Shown in pieces: positions 54,211-63,932 of a stretch of 64,000 bases of DNA; positions within the stretch are counted from its first letter, which is position 1, and each line of letters starts with the position of its first letter. The translations under genes and the position numbers were made by a program. The notes below the pieces were generated by a model that had not been told where the DNA came from, did not search any database, and was given only the letters and a program-made list of their open reading frames with translations. Origin of the DNA: Fibrobacter sp. UWR3 (lineage in GTDB: Bacteria; Fibrobacterota; Fibrobacteria; Fibrobacterales; Fibrobacteraceae); NCBI RefSeq assembly GCF_900143055.1, contig NZ_FRCW01000002.1, positions 400,889 to 464,888 on the forward strand, in the 5' to 3' direction.

Positions 54211-55680
54211 TTATTTCTTCGCGAACAGGAGCGCCGCAAACTTGAGCACGACGGCGACGAACACGGTGGTCGTCATGCTGATGAACGGCATCCACGGCCA
54301 GCTGAAGACTTTATCAAAAACGGCAGGCACGCCAAAGGCGGGAATACCCTGGATAAGCACGAGGCTCCCCATGCCGCAAAGTACGGAGGCAATCACCTGC
54401 CAGCTCTTGAGGCCCTTCACGAAGAACGCGAGGAGGAACATGCCGAGAAGCGGGCCTGTAAAAAGTCCCGTAAAGAAGAGGGCGTTCTTGAGGAGGCTCC
54501 CCTGCTGCGTTGCGGCAAAGAGCGCAAAGAACACGCCGAGTACGCCCCAGACCACCGTCCAAATTTTAGCACGCTTGAGCCCGCCCATTCCCGCAGATTC
54601 GTCCCAGCCGAGGAAATCGCGTTCGGACGTATTGCTGAGCGAATTGATGGAACTAGAAAGGCTGCTCATGGCCGCCGCGCAAATGGCGGCAACAATCAAG
54701 CCCGTCACACCAGACGGAAGGCCGTTCACGATAAAGTACGGGAACACGTCGTTCTGCCCGACACTTTCGGGGAGGCTAGCGACATGCGCCTTCTGATAAT
54801 AAACGTAAAGAGCGGCGCCCACCCAGTAGAAAAGAATCGAGACAAAGCAGCCGAGCACCATCGAAAGCACGCTCGAGCGGTTCGCCGCCTTCACGTCCTT
54901 GCAGCTCAGATAACGTTGTACAAACTGCTGGTCACACCCGCGTATCGCAATTTCGAGAACGGCATACGCGAAGCCCGCAGAAATAAGCGTGCGCGCGTTG
55001 GATACATCCATCGAGGCGTCCCACCACTTTGTCTTGCCGGCCTCGCTCGCCATGGCCGCCATCTCGCCGAAACCGCCTACCGCGTTCGAGATAAGCACGA
55101 GCACCAGGACGCCACCGCCAAAGAACACGCAGAACTGCATCACATCGGTCCAGATGACGGCCCTGATACCGCCGAACCACGTGTAGAAAATCGCGACCGC
55201 GGCAGAAACGACAATGGCCAGTTTCAAGTCTATGTGCAGGATTTGCGCCAGCACGAGCGAGGGCGCATAAAGCAATATACCCGTACGCAACAGCAGGTGC
55301 AGACTGTAGAACACCGCGGCAAGCCGGCGCACAGCCTTCGAGCCGAAACGCACTTCGAAAAGTTCGTACGCGCTGGAAATGCCCGACGTGCGGAACCGAG
55401 GAATGAACACAAAGCCCACGACGACGATGCTCAGGAGAGCGCCAATCTGGAACATGAGGAACGTCATGTTGTCGCCGTACACGTCGGCTGGAGCACCAAG
55501 GAATGTCGTCGCGCTCACGGATGTCGCGATGAGGCTTATGCCCACGGCGACCCACGGCATGGAACCACCACCGAACATGTATTCCTTGAGATTCTTGTTA
55601 CCGCGGGAAACCCACAGGCCAATAAACAGCGAAAGCAACAGGTAGGCAGCAAGCACTACCCAGTCAAGCAACGTAAACAC
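54211..55680 (-). CDS. Sodium/solute symporter (SSS family)
   Basis: A 489-residue inner-membrane transporter with about thirteen hydrophobic helices. Typical SSS stretches are LRTGILLYAPSLVLAQIL, VVSAAVAIFYTWFGGIRAVIWTDVMQFCVFFGG, and the sodium-site region AAMSSLSSSINSLSN. Such proteins import sugars, amino acids, sialic acid or other solutes with sodium; the substrate is not readable here. The gene starts two bases after the diguanylate cyclase stop. Confidence 0.88.
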   Translation of the reverse strand: MFTLLDWVVLAAYLLLSLFIGLWVSRGNKNLKEYMFGGGSMPWVAVGISLIATSVSATTFLGAPADVYGDNMTFLMFQIGALLSIVVVGFVFIPRFRTSGISSAYELFEVRFGSKAVRRLAAVFYSLHLLLRTGILLYAPSLVLAQILHIDLKLAIVVSAAVAIFYTWFGGIRAVIWTDVMQFCVFFGGGVLVLVLISNAVGGFGEMAAMASEAGKTKWWDASMDVSNARTLISAGFAYAVLEIAIRGCDQQFVQRYLSCKDVKAANRSSVLSMVLGCFVSILFYWVGAALYVYYQKAHVASLPESVGQNDVFPYFIVNGLPSGVTGLIVAAICAAAMSSLSSSINSLSNTSERDFLGWDESAGMGGLKRAKIWTVVWGVLGVFFALFAATQQGSLLKNALFFTGLFTGPLLGMFLLAFFVKGLKSWQVIASVLCGMGSLVLIQGIPAFGVPAVFDKVFSWPWMPFISMTTTVFVAVVLKFAALLFAKK

Positions 55681-55682
55681 GA

Positions 55683-57533
55683 CTAGACTCCCTGCTCAAC
55701 GGCAACGTGCTCGGCCGTCTTGTCGGTGTACTGGATAACCTGGTTGCGGCCGCCTTCCTTCGCCTTGTAGAGCGCCTGGTCCGCATAGGTCACCGCCTTC
55801 TTCATGTCGTGGAAGTCGGGCGTCACGAGGAAGGCGCCGATGCTCACGGTCACGCGGAGGGGGTCCTGCTGGTGCACGTCGAACTCGAGCTTCATTACCG
55901 CATGGCGAATGCGTTCCGCCGTCTCGATCATCCCTTCGGGGGTCGTATCGACAAGGCCAACGACAAACTCCTCGCCACCGTAACGGGCGACAATGTCTAT
56001 TTCCTTGCGGATTTCGCCACTGATGGCACCCGCGATTCCCTTGATGACCACATCGCCGATGGGGTGGCCGTAGGTATCGTTCACGTTCTTGAAGTGGTCG
56101 ATATCCATCATGAGCACGCCGATATTGTACTTCTGGCGGTCGGCTCGAATCTTCTCGGTACGCAGGTTCTCGTGGAGCGTACGGTGGTTGATAAGCCCGG
56201 TAAGGCCGTCGCGCGTCGCGAGGTCCTTGTCGCGTTCCACCTGGCAGGCACGCGCATACGCAAAACCCGCAACACCCGCAAAAGCCTTGAGCAGGTTCAT
56301 CTCGTGTTCGGAATAGCGGTCGCTCCGGCGGCTTTCGAGACAGATGGCGAGTTCCGCCTGTTCCGCGTTCGCGTCGGAAGGCACCGGCATCACGAACAGT
56401 TGGCGGATATCCATGTTCTTCTTTTCCTGGCTGTCGATACGCGGGATGTACGCATTGAACGCCGACTGGTTGAACGTGCGTTCTACCGGACGGTTATGGT
56501 ACAGCGCGAGAATCGCAAGGCCCTTGTCGGAAAGCGTAAATGTCTTGTTCTCGAACTGGTCGGCATCGATACCGTAGCAGCTCACTACGCGGCCCGTACG
56601 TTCCTGGTGCAGGTTGTAGTCGTTCTGGCGGTCGAGGGCCAGAATCATCATGCGGTCGAAGGGAATGTTGCCCTTCACGTATTCCGAAATCTGGCGGTAG
56701 ATTTCCTTCACCGACATGTTCTTGAAGAACTGGTGCTGGTAATGGTACAGCACGCTGAACTGCTGCTGCTCGATGTAGTTCTTCGCCGAAACAAAACTCT
56801 TGAAATAGAGCGTATAGAGCGTGCTCGCGATGTAGGTAAGCGCCTGCGCCGTATGCTGGTTGAACGCACTCGGGTAGAGCGAATCCATCACGACAGCACC
56901 CACGCGGTTCTTGCCGCGGTCAAGCATCGGGACCGCGACTACGGACTTGATCATCGGGTTATCGATGTAGTAGAGCAGAGGCTTGCCGCCCGAAAGGTCG
57001 CCCTCGAGCAGGCGGTTCACGTCGAGGCGGAAAAGCTGGCTGATAAGGCCCGTATTCTCGGTAATCTTCACGTCGGTCGCAATCTTCGCCTCGGGATTCG
57101 AGCAGGCATACGCGCGGATTCCCCATTCCTTCATGGAATTGAGAGGCGAAAAGACCACGAGGGAATGCACGTTCGGGACAATGCGCTTGAGGCCCTCGAG
57201 CATATCGCCGAAGGCTTTTTTCACGTCGGCATCGGCGCGCGCCCACACCTGGTTTACACGGAGGGTCGAACCGGGCTCGTTGTAATCGGTCTCGGAATCC
57301 CCGAAGGAATTCTTGAGTTCGGGCGTGACGGCAGGGGTAATTCCCGTAGCGCGCACTGCACTCCCCACCACAGGGAGCGACGCGGTCTTTCCGCCGGGAA
57401 TACGCGGCAGGTTCATGTAACCGAGAGCCGCGGCGACACCCGCAAAGGGGATCAGGAACAGGAACATCCCCCCCTGGAGCGAAAGACCCAGGAGGAAGCC
57501 TGCAACAACGAACAAGATTATCGACATCTGCAT
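55683..57533 (-). CDS. Membrane-anchored GAF/GGDEF diguanylate cyclase
   Basis: A 616-residue protein: two close membrane helices at the N-terminus, one or two GAF-like sensor regions (about 110-280 and 280-440) and a GGDEF domain from about 450. The active-site loop is YGGEEFVVGL, an accepted active form, with DIDHFKNVNDTYGHPIGDVVIKG upstream. The product would be cyclic di-GMP. The allosteric inhibition site RxxD is replaced by KEID, so feedback control may be absent. The ATG at 57533 follows an AGAGGA ribosome site. Confidence 0.88.
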   Translation of the reverse strand: MQMSIILFVVAGFLLGLSLQGGMFLFLIPFAGVAAALGYMNLPRIPGGKTASLPVVGSAVRATGITPAVTPELKNSFGDSETDYNEPGSTLRVNQVWARADADVKKAFGDMLEGLKRIVPNVHSLVVFSPLNSMKEWGIRAYACSNPEAKIATDVKITENTGLISQLFRLDVNRLLEGDLSGGKPLLYYIDNPMIKSVVAVPMLDRGKNRVGAVVMDSLYPSAFNQHTAQALTYIASTLYTLYFKSFVSAKNYIEQQQFSVLYHYQHQFFKNMSVKEIYRQISEYVKGNIPFDRMMILALDRQNDYNLHQERTGRVVSCYGIDADQFENKTFTLSDKGLAILALYHNRPVERTFNQSAFNAYIPRIDSQEKKNMDIRQLFVMPVPSDANAEQAELAICLESRRSDRYSEHEMNLLKAFAGVAGFAYARACQVERDKDLATRDGLTGLINHRTLHENLRTEKIRADRQKYNIGVLMMDIDHFKNVNDTYGHPIGDVVIKGIAGAISGEIRKEIDIVARYGGEEFVVGLVDTTPEGMIETAERIRHAVMKLEFDVHQQDPLRVTVSIGAFLVTPDFHDMKKAVTYADQALYKAKEGGRNQVIQYTDKTAEHVAVEQGV

Positions 57534-57549
57534 CTGCGTCCTCTGAAAC

Positions 57550-58665
57550 TTACAGCCGGAATGAACGGTAGAGCATGGAGCAGGCGACTCCCGCGAACAG
57601 GAAATGGCTTATCCATGCGGCAAGGAATGGCGACAGCGCCCCGTTTTCACCCATCTTCAATCCGATTCTTTCTAGAATATAATAACTAAAAACGAGCAAC
57701 AGGCCAACTCCGAACTTCTGGGATAGCCCTCCAGAACGACTATACCTGTGGCAAAGGGCCGCCCCGATGAGAAGCACGATCAGGTTCATCCAGTGGGCCG
57801 AGCGCTTGAAGTGCAGCGAGGTTTCCATGGCACGCGTATCTTCACCGGAGCGTTTCAGCACCTCGATGCGTTCCATCACCATCTTCGAGTCCATCTCGTC
57901 GGAAACCTGGCGTTCGTTGATGAGGTCCTCGGGCCGGGTAAACACCTTCCCGAGCATCTTTTCCCTGTGGAACGTCAGTACCGTCACCGAGCCGTCCTTG
58001 TTGAACACGCGCTTCATGCCGCGTTCGAACAGCCAGCACGGTTCCTCGCGCAGGGAATCGGGCTTCGTGGTATCGGGTTCGAGCCAGCGCACCGTCTTCG
58101 CGTCGTAACGTTCCGCAAGCCTTCCCTGCTCGCGCAGGAGCAGCACCACGTCGCGGCCCATCTTCGCCTTGCCCGAATAGAACTTGAAGAACCAGCTCGC
58201 CTTCTCGCTGTCGATAAACGTGAAGTCGTTCTTTTCCTTGATGCGCGGGTTCTTCTTCTTTTGCGCGTTCGTCTCCATGATTTCGAGGCGCTTGTGGTTC
58301 GCGTCGGGCAGCCAGTGTTCGCTCATCTCGTACGAACCTACCGAGGCGAGCACACCCAAAAAGAATATCGGGAACAGCGTCTTGAGCGGGCTCTGGCCCG
58401 AGCTCTGCATGGCGCTCATCTCGAGATGGCGAGACATGTTACCCACCGAAGCCAGCACCGCGATAAACATCGAAACCGGCGTGATAAGGTACAGCATGTA
58501 CGGCAGGTAGCAGAAGTAGTAGTCGAGAGCGTCCTTCGTATCGCGGGCAAGCCACGTCTTGATGTTGCCCACGAAGTCAATAACGGCGAACATGAAGATG
58601 GCACCGATGGTCACGATAAGGAACATCTTGAGGAAATTCCAGACTAGGTACCTTGAAAACTTCAT
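57550..58665 (-). CDS. lptG: LptF/LptG-family permease
   Basis: A 371-residue inner-membrane protein with six helices (three at each end) flanking a periplasmic beta-jellyroll-like part, the form of LptF and LptG, which with LptB extract lipopolysaccharide from the inner membrane. N-terminal KFSRYLVWNFLKMFLIVTIGAIFMFAVIDF and the loop SGQSPLKTLFPIFFLG are typical. The start overlaps the upstream family member (ATGA). Assignment to LptG rather than LptF rests on order only. Confidence 0.82.
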   Translation of the reverse strand: MKFSRYLVWNFLKMFLIVTIGAIFMFAVIDFVGNIKTWLARDTKDALDYYFCYLPYMLYLITPVSMFIAVLASVGNMSRHLEMSAMQSSGQSPLKTLFPIFFLGVLASVGSYEMSEHWLPDANHKRLEIMETNAQKKKNPRIKEKNDFTFIDSEKASWFFKFYSGKAKMGRDVVLLLREQGRLAERYDAKTVRWLEPDTTKPDSLREEPCWLFERGMKRVFNKDGSVTVLTFHREKMLGKVFTRPEDLINERQVSDEMDSKMVMERIEVLKRSGEDTRAMETSLHFKRSAHWMNLIVLLIGAALCHRYSRSGGLSQKFGVGLLLVFSYYILERIGLKMGENGALSPFLAAWISHFLFAGVACSMLYRSFRL

Positions 58666-60062
58666 GCGCGGCCCCTCCCTATGGAGCGGAACTTGCGGCC
58701 CGCCGCCCTCATGAACCTGAAGAACTTGGAATCGCCGGTAAAGCGGTCACGCACCATCGCCACCGTAATGAATATGCCGAACACGCCGATGATGATGTTC
58801 GACGCCCACATGGCAAGTTCCGGCGAGATGATAAGGCGGTCGGCCAGGTTCTCGCCGCCGATAAGGCAAATCCAGTAAATCACGAAAAACGCAAGACTGT
58901 AGATAATGCCCGTACCGATACCGCCCTTGCGGGCCATGATACCGAGGGGAGCACCGATAAGCACGAAAATGAAGCACGCGAACGAGGTGCTGAACTTCTT
59001 GTGGATTTCGACCAGGTACTGCGCGGCCCGCTTCTGTTCGGATTCCATGCGGCTCCACAGCCTCTCCGTATTGCGCAACGCAGAAATCTCCTGCATGCGC
59101 AGGCGTTGCAGGGACTTGCGCCTCTGGACAGAATCAGGGAACAGCGCTCCCTTTGCGTCTTGAGGCACAATGCTATCGCCCTTCACGTAGTCGCGGGTCG
59201 CGACGAGGGTCGGCAGGCGCTTCTCGAAGGCCACCTGCGATACGGTATCGTACTTCGCACGGGCCTCGTTCACCACGTCCATCATCATCTCGACGGGCAT
59301 CTCGCGGTCACTGCGGTAACTGCGGCTCCTGCGTTCCAGGCGGTCGTCCACGTTCTGCAGGGCAAGGTCCTGCGAGAAGAAGCGGATTCGGAAATAGTTC
59401 TCGGGCTTGTCCGGGTCCACCGTATGCGTCTCGCCACTGCGGAGCCTGAACATGAGGGTAGCACCGTTATCCACGTAGTCGAGCGTCGCACTGTCGGCAT
59501 AGACAATCCTCGGCGCGCCCTTCTTTTCCATCTCGTACACCTGGATGCCGTAAAGCACGCCCGATACCGGGTCGATGCGGTTTACCCACAGGTGTACGTC
59601 CGGGAACTGCGTGATCAGGCGCCCCGCGTCGATAAACACGTGCGGTTTCTTGCGCGAGACCGCGTTCATGAGTTCTACGGAGCGGTGGTTCGCCTCGGGC
59701 AATACCCAGTTGTTGAAAAGAATCATGAGCACCACAAGGAGCGAGGCCACAAGCATCACGGGGCGCATGAGCGACAAGGGGGAAACACCTGCCGCCTTGA
59801 CCGCAGTAATCTCGTGGTCGCCCGAAAGGCGCCCGAAAGCCATGAGGCATGCGACAAGCACCGCCATCGGAATCGAAAGCGAAAGCATCCATGCGAGGTT
59901 CAGCGCGAATATTTCGAGCACCGTCGATGCGGGCAGGCCCTTCGACAGCACGTTATCAAGAATTTTTACAAGAAAATCGACAACAAACAAAAACGTTATG
60001 CCAAAAAGCGCCGCCAGGAACGGACCAATAAGCTCTTTCAACACATAACGGACTAGAATCAT
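58662..60062 (-). CDS. lptF: LptF/LptG-family permease
   Basis: A 466-residue partner of the previous protein with the same layout: LVRYVLKELIGPFLAALFGITFLFVVDFLVKILD at the start, the coupling-helix motif AVKAAGVSPLSLMRPVML, a large periplasmic domain, and three C-terminal helices beginning FACFIFVLIGAPLGIMARKGG. Together they would form the LptFG channel of lipopolysaccharide transport, consistent with an outer membrane. AAGGAA ribosome site; divergent from bamD across 64 bases. First gene of a five-gene minus-strand run. Confidence 0.85.
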   Translation of the reverse strand: MILVRYVLKELIGPFLAALFGITFLFVVDFLVKILDNVLSKGLPASTVLEIFALNLAWMLSLSIPMAVLVACLMAFGRLSGDHEITAVKAAGVSPLSLMRPVMLVASLLVVLMILFNNWVLPEANHRSVELMNAVSRKKPHVFIDAGRLITQFPDVHLWVNRIDPVSGVLYGIQVYEMEKKGAPRIVYADSATLDYVDNGATLMFRLRSGETHTVDPDKPENYFRIRFFSQDLALQNVDDRLERRSRSYRSDREMPVEMMMDVVNEARAKYDTVSQVAFEKRLPTLVATRDYVKGDSIVPQDAKGALFPDSVQRRKSLQRLRMQEISALRNTERLWSRMESEQKRAAQYLVEIHKKFSTSFACFIFVLIGAPLGIMARKGGIGTGIIYSLAFFVIYWICLIGGENLADRLIISPELAMWASNIIIGVFGIFITVAMVRDRFTGDSKFFRFMRAAGRKFRSIGRGRA

Positions 60063-60126
60063 TTTTCCTTACGTTCGATTTTTTCTACTTTAACGGTGAA
60101 AAATTAGAATTAACCGAAGAAAAAAA

Positions 60127-60981
60127 ATGAAACTGACCCTAAAGACAGCACTGTTCTCAAGCATTTTTCTTAGCGTAGCCCTTTTAAGCGGTTGCTCGTC
60201 CGATTCTTCGGGCAGGGTAACGCACACGCAGTTCTGCAAGAACAAGTACGACAAGGCCGAAGAGCTCTTCAAGAAGGAAAAGTACGGACGCGTCATCGAC
60301 AAGGCCGAAGAAATCATGAGCTACTGTGCCGGTACGGGCTACCTGGAACAGACTTCGTTCCTGCTCGCCGAGAGTCACTTCAACCTGGAAAACTGGATCG
60401 AGGCGCGCGGCGAATACGGCAGCTTCATCGCGAACTTCCCCGGCTCCCCGTTTGCGGAATCCGCCGAGTTCAAGAAGGCCATCTGCTCGTTCAACATGGA
60501 ATTCCGCGTGAGCCGCGACGAGGCGAACACCACCGTCGCCATGAAGGATTTCGAACGTTACCTCTCGAACCATCCCGATACCCCGCTACGTGACTCCATC
60601 AACTACTACTACGGACTGCTCGTGGAACGCATCGCCGAGAAGGAATTCCAGACGGCAAGGCTCTACCTGCGCATGGACAAGCCGCAGGCGGCGGTCATCT
60701 ACTTCAAGGAATTCCTCGAGACCTACCAGCAGTCCAAGCGCCGCAAGGAAGCGTTGTTCCTCACCTCGCAGGCATACACCGACCTCGACCAGTTCGAGGC
60801 TGCACGCGAATACCTGAACATGGCGAAGCTCGAACTCAAGGATGACGACAAGGACGGTCACAAGCTCCTCAAAAAGACCGAGAAAAAAATCGCGAAGGCC
60901 GAAGAAAAATTCGAGAAGCGTATGAAGAAGGATTCCGAAAAGAAGCGCATCCTGAAAGAAGAACGCGAAATGCTGAACTAG
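60127..60981 (+). CDS. bamD: Outer-membrane assembly lipoprotein BamD
   Basis: A 284-residue lipoprotein (lipobox ALLSGC, Cys23) with a chain of tetratricopeptide-like helices: YDKAEELFKKEKYGRVIDKAEEI, TSFLLAESHFNLENWIEARGEYGSFIANFPGSPF and AVIYFKEFLETYQQSKRRKEALFLTSQAY. These are the repeats of BamD, the essential partner of BamA in inserting barrel proteins. A charged coiled-coil-like tail (about 230-284) is an extension relative to E. coli. Followed at seven bases by a barrel-like protein gene. Confidence 0.88.
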   Translation: MKLTLKTALFSSIFLSVALLSGCSSDSSGRVTHTQFCKNKYDKAEELFKKEKYGRVIDKAEEIMSYCAGTGYLEQTSFLLAESHFNLENWIEARGEYGSFIANFPGSPFAESAEFKKAICSFNMEFRVSRDEANTTVAMKDFERYLSNHPDTPLRDSINYYYGLLVERIAEKEFQTARLYLRMDKPQAAVIYFKEFLETYQQSKRRKEALFLTSQAYTDLDQFEAAREYLNMAKLELKDDDKDGHKLLKKTEKKIAKAEEKFEKRMKKDSEKKRILKEEREMLN

Positions 60982-60988
60982 GTCTCTT

Positions 60989-62074
60989 ATGCGTCAAGCG
61001 GGTTTCAAGTCCATCCTCGTGCTATTCGCCACGCTGCTCTGTGCGACGGGCGCAATCGCCGATGACGAGGAATCCAAGCCCACGCGCGACCTTTCCAGGC
61101 TTTCCGTTTTTGCGCAGCCTTCCATTTCATTCCTGAGTTTTGACCAGCGCAAGTATTTCCAGAACGCCGTCGACACCATCTACGCCGAGTTCAAGTCACA
61201 GGCGGTCGACGCCGAGGAATCACTGTACGTGGCAAAGCAGAACTTCCAGAAGGTGAACTTCTGCTTCCCGGTCACGGCAGGCCTACAGTACCAGGTGACG
61301 GACGGACACTTCTTGAGCGCGGGCATAGGGTTCATCTACGACAACGAATCGGTGGTGCTTTCTGACCGCAAGAACAAGGCGCACAACTACAGTTACACCA
61401 TCCAGGGCGTCCCCGCATTCCTGGAATACAGGCTCGCGATACCCGGGAACCTCATCACGCTTTCGAACGGCGGACTGTTCAGCGTCGCCGTACGCTGGTA
61501 CTGGACTCTCCCCGGAACGGAAATCTACACCACCTGGGGCAAGCTCGAGGCAAACAACAAGCCCTGGGGCGCTGGCTTCGGCGTGAGCCTCGGGTACCTG
61601 ATAGCAAGCTGGAACGGACTCAACGTGTTCGGCGACATCGGGTTCAGCACCATCAAGGTGGAATCGAAGGAAACGTTTGCGGACATCGTTCCGGATGGCC
61701 CGACCGAGAAGGCCAAGTGGGATATCGGAGGCCTGCAACTGCAGATCCGCATGAGTTTCGGGCTTATCAAGATGCCCGCAGTAAAGCTCGAGGACGCCGT
61801 CGCGAAAGGCAAGGATGCAAAGGCGAGCAACGCGACTGCCGTCGCCGACTCAACGACCGCACAGAAGCCGGTCGCCGACACGACAGCCGTAGCAAACACA
61901 GCAGCCGTCGCCGACACGACTGCAGCGCCGAAGCCGGCGGAAAAGCCGGTCGAGAACGCTACGCCTAGCAGCGAAGCCGCCGAGAAAAATGCCGGAGATG
62001 CCACGGGTATTGAAACTGCACCGGCAACCACGGCCGAACCGCCTGCAGAAAAGATTCAACCGAAGGCGGAATAA
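60989..62074 (+). CDS. Exported barrel-like protein with Ala/Thr-rich tail
   Basis: A 361-residue protein with a signal peptide (FKSILVLFATLLCATGAIADD), then a beta-rich domain (about 35-260) of strands such as FLSAGIGFIYDNESVVL and AGFGVSLGYLIASWNGLNVFGDIGF, as in outer-membrane barrels. The last 90 residues are a low-complexity tract of Ala, Thr, Asp and Pro (DTTAVANTAAVADTT). Directly after bamD and overlapping the PHP gene by one base (TAATG). No family is recognised; it could be a barrel or a periplasmic protein linked to assembly. Confidence 0.7.
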   Translation: MRQAGFKSILVLFATLLCATGAIADDEESKPTRDLSRLSVFAQPSISFLSFDQRKYFQNAVDTIYAEFKSQAVDAEESLYVAKQNFQKVNFCFPVTAGLQYQVTDGHFLSAGIGFIYDNESVVLSDRKNKAHNYSYTIQGVPAFLEYRLAIPGNLITLSNGGLFSVAVRWYWTLPGTEIYTTWGKLEANNKPWGAGFGVSLGYLIASWNGLNVFGDIGFSTIKVESKETFADIVPDGPTEKAKWDIGGLQLQIRMSFGLIKMPAVKLEDAVAKGKDAKASNATAVADSTTAQKPVADTTAVANTAAVADTTAAPKPAEKPVENATPSSEAAEKNAGDATGIETAPATTAEPPAEKIQPKAE

Positions 62075-63813
62075 TGAGCCTGCTCCCCGGGGAAAAGCCG
62101 CAGTACGCGGAAACGCACTTCAAGTTCCGGCTGCCTTGGTCGCTGCTGTACAGGCCGTGGCCCGAAATCATCGTGGACGCGCCCTTCCAGTTTATACCCG
62201 GAGCGGAACCTACCCTATGGATAGTCGCGCGTGACGCGCACCGGTTCCCGACACTCATCGAGAAGATGGATGTTGAAATAAGTTCCAAGGATTTGGCGGA
62301 TGAAGCAAGTTTGTCAGGTGTTGCAAGTTTGTCGGATGCTAAAAGTTTGGCGGTCGCAAATTTCGTGCCAGCCAGGAATATTGATTTAAATATCCGCGCT
62401 ACGGAACAGTTCGGGTTTTTCCCTGTGAACCTGGGAACGCTCCCTGCGGGCAATTACGATATCCGTTGCAAGGTGACTGCCCGCCGTATTGACACTTCAA
62501 CGAACGGTACTACAGACAAAGTAAGAACGTTTGTCCGCTGGAACCTGCCCGGGCTAAAACCCGCCCCGCTAAAGATACAGGTACTTGCGCAGGACCCGCC
62601 GAAGGCCCCCGGATTTATCGCCGGCGAAATGCACTGCCACACGCGATACTCCTGCGACCACGTGGAATACGGGGCCTCTCCCGCGGTACTGCAACAGGCG
62701 GCAAAGGCCATCGGGCTCGATTTCGTGAGCTGTACCGATCACGCCTACGATTTCGCATTCTCCGAAGAAGACTACACGAAGGAAGCGCCTTCGCCCGCAC
62801 CGCGCTTCCAGGCGCTCCGCGACGAGATTGCATCGCTCCCTTCCGGCGAAGGCATGCCCCTCCTACTCGCGGGCGAAGAAGTTTCTGCAGGCAACAGCAA
62901 AGGCGAGAACGTTCACATGCTCGCCCTCGCCCCGGACGGTTACCTGCCCGGGCTCGGCGACTGCGGGCGCTACTGGCTCGACAACAAGCCCACAATGAAG
63001 ATTCCGCAACTCCTGCAGGCGACAGGCGCGCACTGCTTCGCGGCGCACCCCTTCCAGCAGATGGGATTGCTCGAGAAATTCATCTTTAGGCGCGGGTACT
63101 GGAGTCACAAGGACCTGAATCTGGACGCAGCCCACAAGATACGCGGGCTGCAGTTCTGGAACGGAATTCGCGACGAAGGCTTCAAGCTCGGGCGCGAGTT
63201 CTGGATCGAAGAACTCGGCAAAGGGAACTTCTTGCTCCCGATTGGCGGCAACGATGCGCACGGCGACCTGAACGACACCACATCCGTCGCGACACCGCTC
63301 TGCACGCTCCGGCACACGCGCGACCATATTTTCGGGAAGGTACGGACCGTGGTGAGACACCCTCGTCATACCGCAGTCGAGCATAGCGAGACATGCGTAT
63401 CCACAAATCATTTAGTAGACTCACTTGCCCCTACGGGGCTGCGGAGTGACGATGGCACCGTCATCACGCAAGAAAACATCAACGAGGCCTTCGCGGGTGA
63501 CAACTGCTACGTCACCGATGGCCCTGCCCTCTGGTGGGAACGTGCCGACATCCACGGGAGCAAGGGAATCATATTCCACGCCCGCAATACGAACGACTTT
63601 GGCGGGGCATTCCGCTACATCCGCATATTCGGGCGCCGCTACACTACAGGCGGCAAGCTCGCGAAGCAAGAGGAACTCTGCATAGAAAGCCTCGTCGCCG
63701 CACCCGCAAGTAGCGACATCGAAATCCACTTCGACAACTTCGCCTACCTACGCGCCGAATGCGAATCTGCGACAGGAAAGTTCGCCATGACCTCCGCCGC
63801 GAAGGCCCTCTGA
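62074..63813 (+). CDS. PHP-domain metal-dependent hydrolase with in-frame repeat insertion
   Basis: A 579-residue protein. From about residue 185 a PHP domain follows with its metal-binding histidines: GEMHCHTRYSCDH, SCTDHAYDF, LAGEEVSAGNSKGENVHMLA, HCFAAHPFQQ and GGNDAHGDLND, the pattern of CehA/McbA-type hydrolases of phosphoesters. The N-terminal third looks like a beta domain. Near residues 427-461 an intergenic-type repeat (63352-63452) is read in frame without a stop, yielding a tract (HPRHTAVEHSETCVSTNHL) unlike the rest. The protein is probably still made. Substrate unknown. Confidence 0.82.
   Translation: MSLLPGEKPQYAETHFKFRLPWSLLYRPWPEIIVDAPFQFIPGAEPTLWIVARDAHRFPTLIEKMDVEISSKDLADEASLSGVASLSDAKSLAVANFVPARNIDLNIRATEQFGFFPVNLGTLPAGNYDIRCKVTARRIDTSTNGTTDKVRTFVRWNLPGLKPAPLKIQVLAQDPPKAPGFIAGEMHCHTRYSCDHVEYGASPAVLQQAAKAIGLDFVSCTDHAYDFAFSEEDYTKEAPSPAPRFQALRDEIASLPSGEGMPLLLAGEEVSAGNSKGENVHMLALAPDGYLPGLGDCGRYWLDNKPTMKIPQLLQATGAHCFAAHPFQQMGLLEKFIFRRGYWSHKDLNLDAAHKIRGLQFWNGIRDEGFKLGREFWIEELGKGNFLLPIGGNDAHGDLNDTTSVATPLCTLRHTRDHIFGKVRTVVRHPRHTAVEHSETCVSTNHLVDSLAPTGLRSDDGTVITQENINEAFAGDNCYVTDGPALWWERADIHGSKGIIFHARNTNDFGGAFRYIRIFGRRYTTGGKLAKQEELCIESLVAAPASSDIEIHFDNFAYLRAECESATGKFAMTSAAKAL
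63352..63452. repeat. TAC-loop hairpin repeat inside the PHP gene
   Basis: GCCCC-TAC-GGGGC (63427-63439) followed by TGCGGAGTGACG, the same layout as the intergenic repeat at 37869-37897 with a different stem. The preceding part, with GTCATACCGCAGTCGAGC, is typical of the intergenic repeats of such genomes. It keeps the reading frame of the host gene. Confidence 0.75.
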
Positions 63814-63905
63814 TTAAAACCGATAAATCAGTGATTTAAGCGATTAATCACCGGTATCCTAGCTTTGGACTTGTCGTTTTTCGCGCAAATTCGCCACCTT
63901 TCTTT

Positions 63906-63921
63906 TGGCACGATTCTTGCA
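63906..63921 (+). promoter_or_regulatory. Sigma-54 promoter
   Basis: TGGCACGATTCTTGCA matches the -24/-12 consensus (TGGCAC, N5, TTGCA) at every fixed position. Transcription should begin near 63932. Upstream, 63832-63871 contains AT-rich partial palindromes (AAATCAGTGATTT; GATTAATC) that could bind an enhancer protein. Confidence 0.85.
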
Positions 63922-63932
63922 TCATAAGGGGG

